Positions 37,103 to 46,881 are shown, numbered from the stretch's first letter. The stretch: 64,000 bases of DNA from Paraburkholderia hiiakae (GCF_904848665.1 NZ_CAJHCQ010000007.1:62001-126000), one strand, 5' to 3'. A program made the numbers and translations. The notes: generated from the letters alone by a model not told the origin.

Positions 37103-38908
37103 TCACGTCTGCGGCTTCTTCGCGGCTTTCGCGATTTCCTCGTCGCGCAGCTGTCGGCGCAGGATCTTGCCGACGGTCGACTGCGGCAGCGACTCACGGA
37201 ACTCCACGATGCGCGGCACCTTGTAGCCCGTGAGCTGCTGGCGGCAGAACTGGATCAGCGCGTCTTCCGTGAGGGTGGGATCGCTCTTCACGATGAACAC
37301 CTTCACGCGCTCGCCCTGGACCGGATCGGGCACGCCGATCGCAGCCACCTCGCGCACGCCGGGGTGCATCGCCACCACGTCCTCGATCTCGTTCGGATAC
37401 ACGTTGAATCCCGACACGAGAATCATGTCCTTCTTGCGGTCGACGAGGCGGATATAGCCGCGCGCATCCATCACGCCGATGTCGCCGGTCGTGAGCCATC
37501 CATCGGCAAACACCTTTGCCGTTTCGTCCTGGCGATTCCAGTAGCCCTTCATCACTTGCGGGCCCTTTACGCAGAGCTCGCCGGCTTCGCCGATGGCGGC
37601 CCACGTGCCGTCGTCCTTGCGAAAGCGCACCTGCGTGGATGGCGCTGGCAGCCCGATCGAGCCTTCCGGATGCGCCTGGCCCGCGTCCGCGCGCTCGACA
37701 TCGACGGGATTCATGGAGACGATCGGCGAGCATTCGGTGAGCCCATAGCCTTCCACGACTGACTTGCCCGTCACGGCCCGGAACCGGTCGGCGACGGCTT
37801 TCTGCATGGCCATGCCGCCCGCCATCGCGAGCTTGAGGCCCGAGAAGTCGCGCTGGCGGAACTCAGCGTTATCGAGCAGCGCGCTATAGAGCGTGTTGAC
37901 CGCGCTGAGGCAACTGAACGTCTCGTGCCGCAGCACCTTCATGACGCGCTTCATGTCGCGCGGATTGGCGATCAGGATGTTGCGACCGCCTAGCGCGAGG
38001 AAGATCAGCGCATTGATGGTGAGCGAATAGATGTGATAAAGCGGCAACGGCGTGAGCACCGTCTCGGCTTTGGCGTCGAGCTGGTTGCCGACCCACGCCT
38101 TTGCCTGCTGCACGTTCGCCAGGACGTTGCCGTGCGTGAGCATCGCACCCTTCGCGACACCCGTGGTGCCGCCCGTGTACTGCAGGAACGCGAGATCGTC
38201 GGCGTGGGTCGCAACCGGCGCGTGTGGCGCGTGCGCGCCTTGCGCGAGCGCATCGAGAAGACGCACTGCCTGCGGGAGGTGGTAGGGCGGCACCATCTTC
38301 TTCACGTGGCGCAGCATGACGTTGATGAAGCGGCCCTTGAGGTTCACGCCTTCGCCCAGCAAGTCGCCAAGCGCCGTCACGAGGATGCGTTGCACCTGTG
38401 TGCCGGGCAGCGCCGCTTCGAGCGTGGCTGCGAAATTCTCGAACACGACGATGGTCTGCGCGCCGCTGTCCTGCAACTGATGCGCAAGCTCGCGCACGGT
38501 GTAGAGCGGGTTGACGTTGACGACCACGGCACCAACCTTGAGTGCCCCAAAGAGGGCGACCGGATACTGCAAGGTGTTGGGCAGCATGATCGCGACACGC
38601 TCGCCTCGCTGCACGCCCGCGCCTTGCAGCCAGGACGCGAACGCCGTGGCCTTGCGGGCGAGCGCGGCGTAGGTCATCGGCGAGCCAGCGCTCACGTAGG
38701 CGACGCGCTCGCTAAAGCGCGCCGTGCAATCGTCGAAGAAGTGCGTGAGCGAGGCGTACTGGCTTGCGCCAATTTCGCGTGGCACGCCGGGAGGGTACGA
38801 GGCGTACCAGATACCGTCGGTATTGGGTGGGGCCGCCTGAGGTGGGGCCGCTAGCTGTGCGGAAGCCGCCACGGGGCTCGCCGGATCGGGCTGGGGCGTT
38901 TCGCTCAT
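37103..38908 (-). CDS. fadD: Long-chain fatty acid-CoA ligase
   Basis: 601 residues from ATG 38908, GGAG before it. Adenylate-forming enzyme: AMP-binding signature YTGGTTGVAKG, then GYGLTECSPIVSMNP, GWLTTGDIGVMDARGYIRLV and KDMILVSGFNVYPNEIE. An N-terminal Pro/Ala/Gln-rich extension of about 30 residues precedes the fold. It activates fatty acids to acyl-CoA for beta-oxidation or lipid synthesis. Stands alone, convergent with the preceding small gene. Confidence 0.9.
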   Translation of the reverse strand: MSETPQPDPASPVAASAQLAAPPQAAPPNTDGIWYASYPPGVPREIGASQYASLTHFFDDCTARFSERVAYVSAGSPMTYAALARKATAFASWLQGAGVQRGERVAIMLPNTLQYPVALFGALKVGAVVVNVNPLYTVRELAHQLQDSGAQTIVVFENFAATLEAALPGTQVQRILVTALGDLLGEGVNLKGRFINVMLRHVKKMVPPYHLPQAVRLLDALAQGAHAPHAPVATHADDLAFLQYTGGTTGVAKGAMLTHGNVLANVQQAKAWVGNQLDAKAETVLTPLPLYHIYSLTINALIFLALGGRNILIANPRDMKRVMKVLRHETFSCLSAVNTLYSALLDNAEFRQRDFSGLKLAMAGGMAMQKAVADRFRAVTGKSVVEGYGLTECSPIVSMNPVDVERADAGQAHPEGSIGLPAPSTQVRFRKDDGTWAAIGEAGELCVKGPQVMKGYWNRQDETAKVFADGWLTTGDIGVMDARGYIRLVDRKKDMILVSGFNVYPNEIEDVVAMHPGVREVAAIGVPDPVQGERVKVFIVKSDPTLTEDALIQFCRQQLTGYKVPRIVEFRESLPQSTVGKILRRQLRDEEIAKAAKKPQT

Positions 38909-39041
38909 AGTGGATCTCCGGGCGGTATGTCTGCCGACTGCAAAAGCGTATGCGCTTTCATCATGCAACGTCACGCACCGCGCGGCCAGGAGGTCTTACC
39001 CGGTGTGCGAGTGCGGGCGCTCGACAATAGTCAAAGTCAGC

Positions 39042-39076
39042 AAAAAGGCCGTGCGGGCGAACCCGGCACGGCCTTT
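39042..39076 (-). terminator. Rho-independent terminator (minus strand)
   Basis: AAAGGCCGTGC (39044-39054) pairs with GCACGGCCTTT (39066-39076). A-run at 39042-39046 gives a T-run on the minus strand. Serves the MFS gene. Confidence 0.85.
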
Positions 39077-39124
39077 CATTGTGTTGCTGCGTCGCGGCGT
39101 TACGGGGCCACCGCATGAGGCTCG

Positions 39125-40342
39125 TTAGACGCCCGATACCTCTTTCGCGGTCTGCGTCATGTCGATGCCTCGACGTTCGCGGCTGAACGGGATCAGCACC
39201 GCGATCACGATGGCGACCGTGCCGGCGACGATCGCCATGGCCATCGAGTAGTTCTGGTTGTGCGTTTCGGCAAGCGACGCCTGCAGCGTGGCGTTCACCG
39301 AAGCGAACAGGTTACCGAGCTGATAGACGAGGCCCGGGAAGGTCGCACGCACTTCGTCAGGCGAAATCTCGTTGAGGTGCACCGGGATCACCCCCCATGC
39401 GCCTTGCACCGAAATCTGCATGAGGAACGCGCCGAGCGCGAGCAGCACCGGGCCCTGCGAGAACGCCCACAGGGGCAGCACGGGCAGCGCGATCAGCGCG
39501 GCGATGAAGATTGCCTTGCGGCGGCCGATCTTTTCGGAAACCTGACCGAAGAAGAGGCCACCCACGATCGCGCCGAGATTGAGCACGATGGTGATGATCG
39601 ATACCGTGTGCGGGTCGAAGTGATGCTGTTCGCGCAGGAAGGTCGGATACAGATCTTGCGTGCCGTGCGAGAAGAAGTTGAACGCCGTCATCAGCACGAT
39701 GGCGTACAGCGAAAGCTTCCAGTTGTGCTTGAGCGTAGTGAGCAGGGTCGGACGCGCGCGCTTTTGCATCTCCTTGAAGGCCGGGGATTCGGGCACGTGC
39801 ATACGCACATAGACCACGAGCAGTGCCGGCAGCACGCCGACGAAGAACATGCCACGCCAGCCGATGTACTGGTACAGCACGCCGAACACGATCGAGGCGA
39901 GCAGAAAACCGCTCGGATAGCCCGCCTGCAGCAGGCCGGAAACGATGCCGCGCGACTTGGGCGGAATGGTTTCCATGGTGAGCGCGGAGCCCACGCCCCA
40001 TTCGCCGCCCATCGCGACGCCGAAGAGCCCGCGCAGGACGATGAAGGTTGCGAGGTTGGGCGAGAAGCCCGTGAGCAGTTCGAGTATGGAATAGCACGCG
40101 ATGTTGATCATCAGCGTGGGACGGCGGCCGTATTTATCGGCGAGTCGGCCGAATATCAGCGCGCCGAGCGGGCGCAAGGCCAGTGTCAGCGTAATGGCAA
40201 AAGCCACTGCCGGGATTTTGGTGTTGAATTCGGTGGCGATGTCTTTCAGAACGAAAACCATCAGAAAGAAATCGAATGCGTCGAGCGTCCATCCCAGGTA
40301 CGCCGCGATCGTGACGTTCTTCTGTTCACGCGTCCAGCTCAT
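39125..40342 (-). CDS. MFS transporter, sugar/organic-acid type
   Basis: 405 residues from ATG 40342, preceded by AGGAG. Twelve hydrophobic segments. Helix 1 carries YLGWTLDAFDFFLMVFVLKD, motif A GRLADKYGRRPTLM, then FGVAMGGEWGVGSALTMETI. This layout is that of MFS carboxylate carriers of the sialate/lactate (NanT/Jen-like) group. Substrate cannot be named; a monocarboxylate is plausible. Followed by its own terminator, with a 390-base leader region. Confidence 0.88.
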   Translation of the reverse strand: MSWTREQKNVTIAAYLGWTLDAFDFFLMVFVLKDIATEFNTKIPAVAFAITLTLALRPLGALIFGRLADKYGRRPTLMINIACYSILELLTGFSPNLATFIVLRGLFGVAMGGEWGVGSALTMETIPPKSRGIVSGLLQAGYPSGFLLASIVFGVLYQYIGWRGMFFVGVLPALLVVYVRMHVPESPAFKEMQKRARPTLLTTLKHNWKLSLYAIVLMTAFNFFSHGTQDLYPTFLREQHHFDPHTVSIITIVLNLGAIVGGLFFGQVSEKIGRRKAIFIAALIALPVLPLWAFSQGPVLLALGAFLMQISVQGAWGVIPVHLNEISPDEVRATFPGLVYQLGNLFASVNATLQASLAETHNQNYSMAMAIVAGTVAIVIAVLIPFSRERRGIDMTQTAKEVSGV

Positions 40343-40734
40343 GTTGATTCTTCTCCTGTGAAACTGGGGCAATGCCATGTCTCCTGTCGATAGCAGTCGG
40401 CGCTTTAGCGCTTACCGCAATCTCATGCACGTGCCGGCATTGCGTTGTGTGGCTTAGTTGTGTCGCTTGGAGCGGCCCCCCCGTAACGGGCCGTGCGCGA
40501 GCAGTGTACGCCCGGCATTAAACATTTGCATGCTTCTTGACTACAACCCGTAGTAATCCCTGGGAAGTACGCTTATAAGCGAAAGCATTTTGTTTTAATC
40601 GTAAATTAAATGTAATTAATGTGCAGGGAATTAAATGGACGAATGCGTCAACGGATGCCGATGAACGAAGGCAAACGAGCGGGCATTTGCCCGCTCGTTT
40701 GCGTTGAAAAGTCACACGATGGCTATCGCGCGGT
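40343..40734. other. Intergenic region with palindromes upstream of the MFS gene
   Basis: 392 bases. Holds an exact palindrome CGCTTATAAGCG (40570-40581), an inverted repeat GACTAC-aacc-cGTAGT near 40537-40553, AT-rich DNA, and the terminator of the next gene at 40671-40702. Likely promoter and operator of the MFS gene (minus strand). Confidence 0.45.
40671..40702 (-). terminator. Terminator hairpin of the TPR gene
   Basis: Perfect 14-base stem GCAAACGAGCGGGC (40671-40684) with its complement (40689-40702), loop of four. No long T-run beyond the stem. Confidence 0.75.
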
Positions 40735-42144
40735 CTAGCTGCGAAGCAACCAGCCGATGGCGCGCGAAATGACGTCGTGCCATTCGCCCATTTGCGTCTG
40801 GCGCAGGACCGTCGCCGCGCTCATCCACGGCGTGCGCGCGTCAGTCTGGCCCCAGCGCCATTCGCCGGTGGGGTTGACGAGCACAGCGGTTGGCTTGCCC
40901 AGCATTGCGCTCAGGTTTGCGGCGACGGCGTCCACGCTCAGCACGGCGTCGAGCTGTTCGATGCAGGCCGCCGTGTCGGCGAAGCTCGCGATGCCGGGCC
41001 CGTAGTGGCTCATGGCGCCTCGGGGCGTGCCGTTCGCCAGCTCGGCTACGGGGTGGTGCAGGCTGACGAACTGGACTTCGCGCGCGAGCGCGGGGTGGGT
41101 AGTGAGGCGCTCGAGTTGCGCGAGCGGTACGCTGCGCAAGCCGGCCCAGCAACGCTCCTTGCTGCCGATTTCTGTGGCGTGCTGTTGTGCGCAGTCCCAG
41201 AAGAGGCCGACGAGCCGTTTGCCAGGCGCGCGCGCGCGCAGCGTTTGCGACCACGTGGACGCGCGTTCGCGCGCTGCCGCAGGGGCACGCAGATAAGCAT
41301 CGAAATAGGGTTGAGGCCGCGGTGAATCTTCGGCCGCGAGCAGCGGCAGATGGAGCAGCGTGGCCTGCAGCGTCGGCGCGAATGCCTTGATAGTGTCCAG
41401 CGCTTCGGGCGGCAAGGGCGCGCTCACTGTGAGCGGGCGCGCGGTGCCAATTACGGTGCACCCGGGCAACGAAGCCTGCACGAGGCCATGTATCGCGTGG
41501 TCGCACGTGAGCGCGATATCGGCGCCCGCGTCACGCCACTGGCGCACGGACGCGAACAACAGGAACTGGTCGCCAAAGCCCATCTGGTGCGTCACGAGCA
41601 CGCGCTCGCCGCGCAGGTCGCGTTGGCCGCTCCACATCGGCGCTTCGGCGTAACGATAGCTGCCGCTGTCGCCACGATTGCGTTCGAGCCAGTGTGTGAA
41701 TCCACGCGTGTCGCCGAGGCTCAGCAACGCTTCGGCCAGCCACTTGCGCGCCCTTTGCGCGTCTCGCGAGAAGTCGGCCGGATAGCGGCTCAACGCGGTT
41801 TCGAGGTGCTCGATGGCGCGCTGCGTTTCGCCGCTCAGGTACAGATCGCGCCCGATCCGCGCTTCGCAGAAAAGCGGGTTCCACGGCAATGACTGATGCG
41901 CGAGCCAGTTGGCGGCCGCCTCGGCGTGGCGCCCGCGCAGGCGCAACGCGCGGCCTCGCGCGTGGATGAACCCACGGTTCTCGGGATCGAGCGCGAGGCC
42001 TTTGTCGGCCCAGGGCAGCATCTGCTCGTCGCGCCGCGTTTGGACCAGCGTTTGACAGATCTGCATGAGCAGGTCCGTATTTTCGGGCGCGCGCGCGTGG
42101 GCCTCGAAGGCTTCGAGAAGTTGTTGTTGGGCAGATTGGGACAT
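40735..42144 (-). CDS. TPR-repeat protein with glycosyltransferase-9-like C-terminus
   Basis: 469 residues. N-terminal about 155 residues are tetratricopeptide-like helices (ADKGLALDPENRGFIHARGR, RAIEHLETALSRYPADFSRD). The C-terminal half has the heptosyltransferase-style layout: VLVTHQMGFGDQFLLFASVR, then GLFWDC and, near the end, VDAVAANLSAMLGKPTAVLV followed by WRWG. TPR proteins with such tails are frequent in Burkholderia and usually annotated only as TPR. Activity unproven. Located beside a porin gene, minus strand. Confidence 0.7.
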   Translation of the reverse strand: MSQSAQQQLLEAFEAHARAPENTDLLMQICQTLVQTRRDEQMLPWADKGLALDPENRGFIHARGRALRLRGRHAEAAANWLAHQSLPWNPLFCEARIGRDLYLSGETQRAIEHLETALSRYPADFSRDAQRARKWLAEALLSLGDTRGFTHWLERNRGDSGSYRYAEAPMWSGQRDLRGERVLVTHQMGFGDQFLLFASVRQWRDAGADIALTCDHAIHGLVQASLPGCTVIGTARPLTVSAPLPPEALDTIKAFAPTLQATLLHLPLLAAEDSPRPQPYFDAYLRAPAAARERASTWSQTLRARAPGKRLVGLFWDCAQQHATEIGSKERCWAGLRSVPLAQLERLTTHPALAREVQFVSLHHPVAELANGTPRGAMSHYGPGIASFADTAACIEQLDAVLSVDAVAANLSAMLGKPTAVLVNPTGEWRWGQTDARTPWMSAATVLRQTQMGEWHDVISRAIGWLLRS

Positions 42145-42274
42145 GGGGCGGGCGGACGTCGAACGTTTCTGGGAGACAGAAAAATTCTATCGACGCCATC
42201 CTGCAGGGGAATCAGACAAATCTGAGATATCGCGGGGACTGGCGCTGTCAGCGTGCGCTAACGAGAAAAGGCGG

Positions 42275-42313
42275 AAAAACGGCGGCGCAGCGTTCGAAGC
42301 GCTGCGCCGCCGT
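42275..42313 (-). terminator. Rho-independent terminator after the porin gene
   Basis: ACGGCGGCGCAGCG (42279-42292) pairs with CGCTGCGCCGCCGT (42300-42313); A-run at 42275-42279 is the T-run on the minus strand. Confidence 0.88.
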
Positions 42314-42349
42314 TGTGCCGGTCATCAGACCCAGCGATGCGATCCGCTA

Positions 42350-43453
42350 TTAGAAGATGTTGCGAAAGCCGACTGCGACGCCGGTCTGATTGTTGCGACC
42401 CGGGAAGTCGGCGGTTGCCGAGCCGGTGCCGCGCATGAAGTCGACCGTGCCATACACTTCGGTGCGCTTCGACAGCGAGTATTCGGCGAGTACCACTGCC
42501 GAGTAGCGCACGCCGGTGCTGAGCGTCACGCCGTCGTCGTTCAGGCCGTTCTTTGCGTGGTCGTAGTAGTACGCTGCGGTCAGTAGCAGCGGCGCGGTGA
42601 CCTGCCACGTTGCGCCGGCATAGAGGCCGTTATCGATGCGGTTCGTTCTGGTCACAGGCGTCGCGAAGTTCGCCGCGGGCGAGTTCGCGGCTGCCATGAA
42701 CTGGTCCACCATGCCCGTGTTGTCCTGGCCCCACAGCCAGCCGCCGTACAGGTGAACCGGACCGAGCGCATAGACCGCGCCGAGGTTGGCCACGCGGTAC
42801 TTGTTGTTGTGCAGGTCGCTATTCTGCTGGTAGCCCGCGAGCAGCTGGACCGGACCGGCCGCGTAAGTGGCCGTGAAGCCGTACATGTTGCTCGCGCCGA
42901 CGCTGCCCGCCACACCGCCGAAGCTGTACATGCCTTCGACCTCGAGGCCGCCGAATTTGCCGTCGTACTTGACCGAGTTATTCTCACGCAGACCGTAGCC
43001 GAGTGCGCCCGGCAGCCAGCCGTCCTGGTCGAAGTTGCCGACGGTCAGCGGGTCGAAGGTGTTACCCAGCTGATCGAACAGCGGCGTGTTCTGACGGCCC
43101 ATCGTGACCGTGCCGTACTTGTCGCTCGATACGCCCACGTACGCCATCCGGTTGAACAGCGTATTCGAGCTCGCCAGTTGGCCGTTCCAGAGGTTGAACC
43201 CGTTTTCGAGGCGGAAGAGGGCTGAGAGGCCGCCGCCCAGATCCTCGGTGCCCTTCAGGCCCCAGCGGCTGCCGGTGATCGGGCCTTGCGTCATCTGCAG
43301 TTCGTTGTCGTTGTTCGCGTTAGCGTTCGTGAGGTAACGGATACTGGTGTCGACGATACCGTACAGCGTGACCGAGCTTTGCGCGAAGCTGTGCTGGCAA
43401 GCCAGGGCGAGGGCAAGGCCGCCGATGGCCGATGCGATCTGGGTGTGTCTCAC
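42350..43453 (-). CDS. Gram-negative outer-membrane porin
   Basis: 367 residues. Signal peptide ends at SFAQ, then SSVTLYGIVDTSIRYLTN, the typical start of beta-proteobacterial trimeric porins. Conserved features: GSRWGLKGTEDLGGGLSALF, NRMAYVGVSSDKYGTVTMGR, LGLRENNSVKY-like loop and C-terminal Phe (GFRNIF) recognised by the BAM machinery. Sixteen-strand channel for small solutes. A strong terminator follows. Confidence 0.94.
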   Translation of the reverse strand: MRHTQIASAIGGLALALACQHSFAQSSVTLYGIVDTSIRYLTNANANNDNELQMTQGPITGSRWGLKGTEDLGGGLSALFRLENGFNLWNGQLASSNTLFNRMAYVGVSSDKYGTVTMGRQNTPLFDQLGNTFDPLTVGNFDQDGWLPGALGYGLRENNSVKYDGKFGGLEVEGMYSFGGVAGSVGASNMYGFTATYAAGPVQLLAGYQQNSDLHNNKYRVANLGAVYALGPVHLYGGWLWGQDNTGMVDQFMAAANSPAANFATPVTRTNRIDNGLYAGATWQVTAPLLLTAAYYYDHAKNGLNDDGVTLSTGVRYSAVVLAEYSLSKRTEVYGTVDFMRGTGSATADFPGRNNQTGVAVGFRNIF

Positions 43454-43824
43454 GGTGGGATCCTTTTTCTTCTGCTGTGTGTTGTAAGTTCATCGGACCG
43501 CCGGGGTGCCGGGGCCGTATTTCTTGTATGTCGAGCCAGGGGATGCTGGCTGGAGGCCGATGATAGACGCTTGATAGCGGGCTGAAAACGCCGCCTGTCG
43601 CGCGATTGCAACGGTTGCGCGCGCAAGCATCCGCCGGCGCGTTTCGTTTTGAGACGACCCAGCCCGCATACCGCCGGCCGCAAAAAGCAGAAAATGTCAA
43701 TTAATGAACGGTCGTGCTTTTCCCTATTTTTTTGACTGGAGGGCCCCGCTAGAATCGTTGGCATCTCATCGCGTTCCGCAATGCGGAATTTTGGTCAGTC
43801 GACAGACATCAAGGAGACGAAAGC
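43454..43824. other. Divergent region, porin and SDR genes
   Basis: 371 bases, with T-rich tracts near 43722-43733. TTGACT (43732-43737) and TAGAAT (43750-43755) are only 12 bases apart, too close to be one promoter. No gene seen. Confidence 0.4.
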
Positions 43825-44598
43825 ATGCGGGTCAGGGAAATGTTCGAGCTGGATGGTCAGGTTGCACTCATCACCGGCGGCTCGCGCGGGCTGGGTTTGC
43901 AGATGGCGCAGGCGCTAGGCGAGATGGGCTGCCATGTGGTGATCACGGCGCGCAAGGCCGACGAACTCGGAGAGGCGGCGAGCCATCTGCAGGAACTCGG
44001 CATCAAGGCGACCACGATCGTGAGCGATCTGCAACGCGCCGAGGCCGCGAAGCCGCTCGTTGACGAGACGCTTGCGGCCTGCGGCCAGATCGACATCCTT
44101 GTGAACAATGCGGGCGCCACGTGGGGCGCACCCGCGGAGGACTACCCCGACGAAGCGTGGCACAAGGTGATGAACCTGAACGTGAACGCGCCGTTCTTCC
44201 TCGCGCGCGAAGTGGGCAAGCGCAGCATGATCCCGCGTCAGCGTGGCAAGATCATCAACGTGGCTTCGATTGCCGGCCTGAAGGGCTCGCTTGGGTCCAT
44301 GCAGACCATTGCGTACAACACCTCGAAGGCGGCGGCCATCAATTTCACGCGCGCGCTGGCTGCCGAATGGGGCAAGTACAACATCAATGTGAATGCGATC
44401 TGCCCGGGGTTCTTTCCCTCGAAGATGTCGGCCGGCCTCCTCGACAAGCTGGGGCAGGTGGTGATCGACCATACGCCGCTGCACCGTCTCGGCGACGACG
44501 ACGATCTCAAGGGCGCCGTGGTGTTTCTCGCGAGCCAGGCGTCGCGGCATATGACGGGTCAGTATCTCGCCGTCGATGGCGGCGCGAGCATCGTCTGA
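43825..44598 (+). CDS. Short-chain dehydrogenase/reductase
   Basis: 257 residues, ATG after AAGGAG. Classic SDR: GGSRGLG at 18-24, NNAGA at 94-98, catalytic Ser148, Tyr164 and Lys168 (SIAGLKG, then YNTSK). C-terminal ICPGFFPSK and YLAVDGGASIV. Resembles gluconate 5-dehydrogenase or 3-oxoacyl-ACP reductase-like SDRs; the substrate is unknown. Followed 81 bases later by an acyl-CoA ligase on the same strand, so an acyl-CoA substrate is plausible. Confidence 0.9.
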   Translation: MRVREMFELDGQVALITGGSRGLGLQMAQALGEMGCHVVITARKADELGEAASHLQELGIKATTIVSDLQRAEAAKPLVDETLAACGQIDILVNNAGATWGAPAEDYPDEAWHKVMNLNVNAPFFLAREVGKRSMIPRQRGKIINVASIAGLKGSLGSMQTIAYNTSKAAAINFTRALAAEWGKYNINVNAICPGFFPSKMSAGLLDKLGQVVIDHTPLHRLGDDDDLKGAVVFLASQASRHMTGQYLAVDGGASIV

Positions 44599-44679
44599 TT
44601 ACGCATGGAACGTGCCGCGAGGCCGCCGCGCGCGGCTGGCGGCCACGTTCTTCACAAATCTTGCCCGACGGAGCTTGCC

Positions 44680-46392
44680 ATGTCCACGTCTGCCCCGACG
44701 CCATCCGTAAATTCGCCGTCCTCGTCATCGCCACATTGGCCCGCGCACCTTTCGCCGCATCTGAGCATTCCGCAGACCAACCTCTTCTATAACGCGGAGG
44801 TCTCGGCGGCGCGCTATCCCGACAAGCCGTTCATCGTCTTCTACGACACGCCGATTACGTTCGCGCAGTTCAAGGACGAGGCCGAGCGCGTGGCTGGCTA
44901 CCTGCAGCAGGAGTGCGGCGTGAAGGCCGGCGATCGCGTGCTGCTCTACATGCAGAACAGTCCCCAGTGGGTCATCGCCTATTACGGCATCCTGCGCGCC
45001 AACGCCGTGGTCGTGCCGGTCAATCCGATGAACCTCACCGAGGAACTCGCGCACTACGTGGAAGACAGCGGTGCGACGACGGCTTTCGTCGCGCAGGATC
45101 TCTACCCGCGTATTGCGCCGCTCGTGCGCGAAGGCGAGGGTGAGGGCCTGAAGCATCTGCTCGTTGCAACGTATAGCGATTATCTGAAGTGCGAGCCGTT
45201 TTCGCCGCCGCCCGAATTCGTGAGCGCGCCGCGCTCTGTGAGTGGTCCGGGCGTCGCACACTGGGTCGATGTGCTCGAGGCGTATTGCGTGCCCGGAGCG
45301 CTCACCGCCGGCCCCGACGACCTCTGCGTGATGCCGTACACCTCGGGCACCACGGGCAAGCCCAAAGGCTGCATGCACACGCATCGCAGCGTGATGGCGA
45401 CGGCCGTGGGCGGTTGCAACTGGTTCGGCAGTAATCAGGATGCCGTACAACTTTCCGTGTTGCCGCTCTTTCACGTAACGGGCATGCAGGGCGGCATGAA
45501 CAGCCCGATCTACAACGGCTCGACCGTGGTGTTGCTGCCGCGCTGGGATCGCGACGCCGCGGCGCGTGCGATCGAGCACTACCGCATCAACGGCTGGCAG
45601 GCTATCTCGACGATGGTGGTGGACTTTATCTCGAACCCGCGCATTCACGAGTACGACCTGTCCAGCCTCGCCTGGATGCGTGGTGGCGGCGCGACGATGC
45701 CCGACGCGGTGGTGAAGAAGCTCAAGGATCTGACCGGGCTCGATTTCGTAGAAGGCTACGGCATGTCGGAAACCATGGCTGGCACCCATATCAATCCGCC
45801 GCAGCGTCCCAAGCCGCAGTGTCTCGGCATTCCGGTTTTCGACGTCGACTCGCGTGTGATCGATCCGATTACGCTGGAGGAAGTGCCGCCCGGCGAATCG
45901 GGCGAGTTGATCATGCATGCGCCGCAGGTGATGCAGGGCTACTGGCGCAACCCCAAGGCAACGAGCGAAGCGTTCATCGAACGCGACGGCAAGCGCTTCC
46001 TGCGCACGGGCGATCTCGTGCGGCGCGACGAGGAAGGCTATTACTTCATGACCGATCGCCTCAAACGCATGATCAACGCGTCGGGCTACAAGGTCTGGCC
46101 GGCCGAGGTCGAAGCGCTGATGTACCGGCACCCGGCGATCAATGAGGTGTGCATCATCGGTACGCAGGACGCGCGGCGCGGCGAGACCGTGAAGGCGGTC
46201 GTCGTCCTCGATCCGCAGCAGGTCGGCAGCGTGAACGAAGACGACATCATCGCGTGGGCGCACGACAACATGGCGGCGTACAAAGCGCCGCGCGTCGTGC
46301 AGTTCGTCGACGCGCTGCCGAAATCGGGTAGCGGCAAGATTCTGTGGCGCAAGCTGCAGGAAGAAGAGGCCGAGGCTCGGAGCAACGCCTGA
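44680..46392 (+). CDS. Acyl-CoA synthetase (AMP-binding)
   Basis: 570 residues from ATG 44680, GGAG six bases before. Adenylate-forming core: VMPYTSGTTGKPKGCMHTHR, EGYGMSETMAGTHINPP, RTGDLVRRDEEGYYFMTDRL, KRMINASGYKVWPAEVE, and the catalytic Lys in LPKSGSGKILWRKL. Of the long-chain-fatty-acid-CoA ligase type, with an unusual Ser/Pro-rich N-terminus. Pairs with the SDR upstream, likely one pathway of fatty-acid or aromatic-acid activation. Confidence 0.9.
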   Translation: MSTSAPTPSVNSPSSSSPHWPAHLSPHLSIPQTNLFYNAEVSAARYPDKPFIVFYDTPITFAQFKDEAERVAGYLQQECGVKAGDRVLLYMQNSPQWVIAYYGILRANAVVVPVNPMNLTEELAHYVEDSGATTAFVAQDLYPRIAPLVREGEGEGLKHLLVATYSDYLKCEPFSPPPEFVSAPRSVSGPGVAHWVDVLEAYCVPGALTAGPDDLCVMPYTSGTTGKPKGCMHTHRSVMATAVGGCNWFGSNQDAVQLSVLPLFHVTGMQGGMNSPIYNGSTVVLLPRWDRDAAARAIEHYRINGWQAISTMVVDFISNPRIHEYDLSSLAWMRGGGATMPDAVVKKLKDLTGLDFVEGYGMSETMAGTHINPPQRPKPQCLGIPVFDVDSRVIDPITLEEVPPGESGELIMHAPQVMQGYWRNPKATSEAFIERDGKRFLRTGDLVRRDEEGYYFMTDRLKRMINASGYKVWPAEVEALMYRHPAINEVCIIGTQDARRGETVKAVVVLDPQQVGSVNEDDIIAWAHDNMAAYKAPRVVQFVDALPKSGSGKILWRKLQEEEAEARSNA

Positions 46393-46436
46393 GCGCATAG
46401 GCCTGCGCAGTTCCCCTTAGTTATCCTTCAATATCG

Positions 46437-46482
46437 AACCCGTCTGGATAGCGCGGTTGTGCGCGCCCAATCCAGACGGGTT
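46437..46482. terminator. Terminator between the acyl-CoA synthetase and the small minus-strand gene
   Basis: AACCCGTCTGGA (46437-46448) pairs with TCCAGACGGGTT (46471-46482); loop of 22 bases with inner pairing possible; TTTCGTCTTT follows on the plus strand. Confidence 0.7.
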
Positions 46483-46518
46483 TCGTCTTTATCGGGCGCG
46501 CGCTTTCGTGCGTACGCG

Positions 46519-46881
46519 TCACGCGCCTGCAAGCGCGGGCAAACCGCCTTCGCGCCAATCCTGCTCCATGGCGGTGGCCATGCCCCATTCCTGTGAACCG
46601 CGTGGCGCGGGCGCCGCCAGCGGCCATTCGCCCGGCGCCTGCGCGTTCTTGCGAGCAAGGATCGCCTCGCACAGAAATTCCATGCTGTATGCCTTCAGCA
46701 GATGCGGGTGATTCGTCTCGATATAAGCCGCGACGCGCGCATGTTCACCGGCGACCGAGGCGAGCGAGTAGAGCGTGCGCGCATCCCAGCGAAAACGCAG
46801 ACCCAGTTCGGCAAATGCCGTATTGAACGCGCACAGTTGCGCTTCCAGTTGACGATCGTGGCGGGTGTCCAGGTGGCTCAT
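46519..46881 (-). CDS. Small protein of unknown function
   Basis: 120 residues from ATG 46881, preceded on this strand by AGGAG. Soluble, no signal peptide. Middle part LYSLASVAGEHARVAAYIET, then NHPHLLKAYSMEFLCEAILA is helical and looks conserved in style; the tail ends GSQEWGMATAMEQDW. No domain recognised. Converges with the acyl-CoA synthetase. Confidence 0.7.
   Translation of the reverse strand: MSHLDTRHDRQLEAQLCAFNTAFAELGLRFRWDARTLYSLASVAGEHARVAAYIETNHPHLLKAYSMEFLCEAILARKNAQAPGEWPLAAPAPRGSQEWGMATAMEQDWREGGLPALAGA

Noticed and set aside
43732..43755. TTGACT and TAGAAT as a promoter of the SDR gene
   Set aside because: The gap is 12 bases, too short for a sigma70 promoter.
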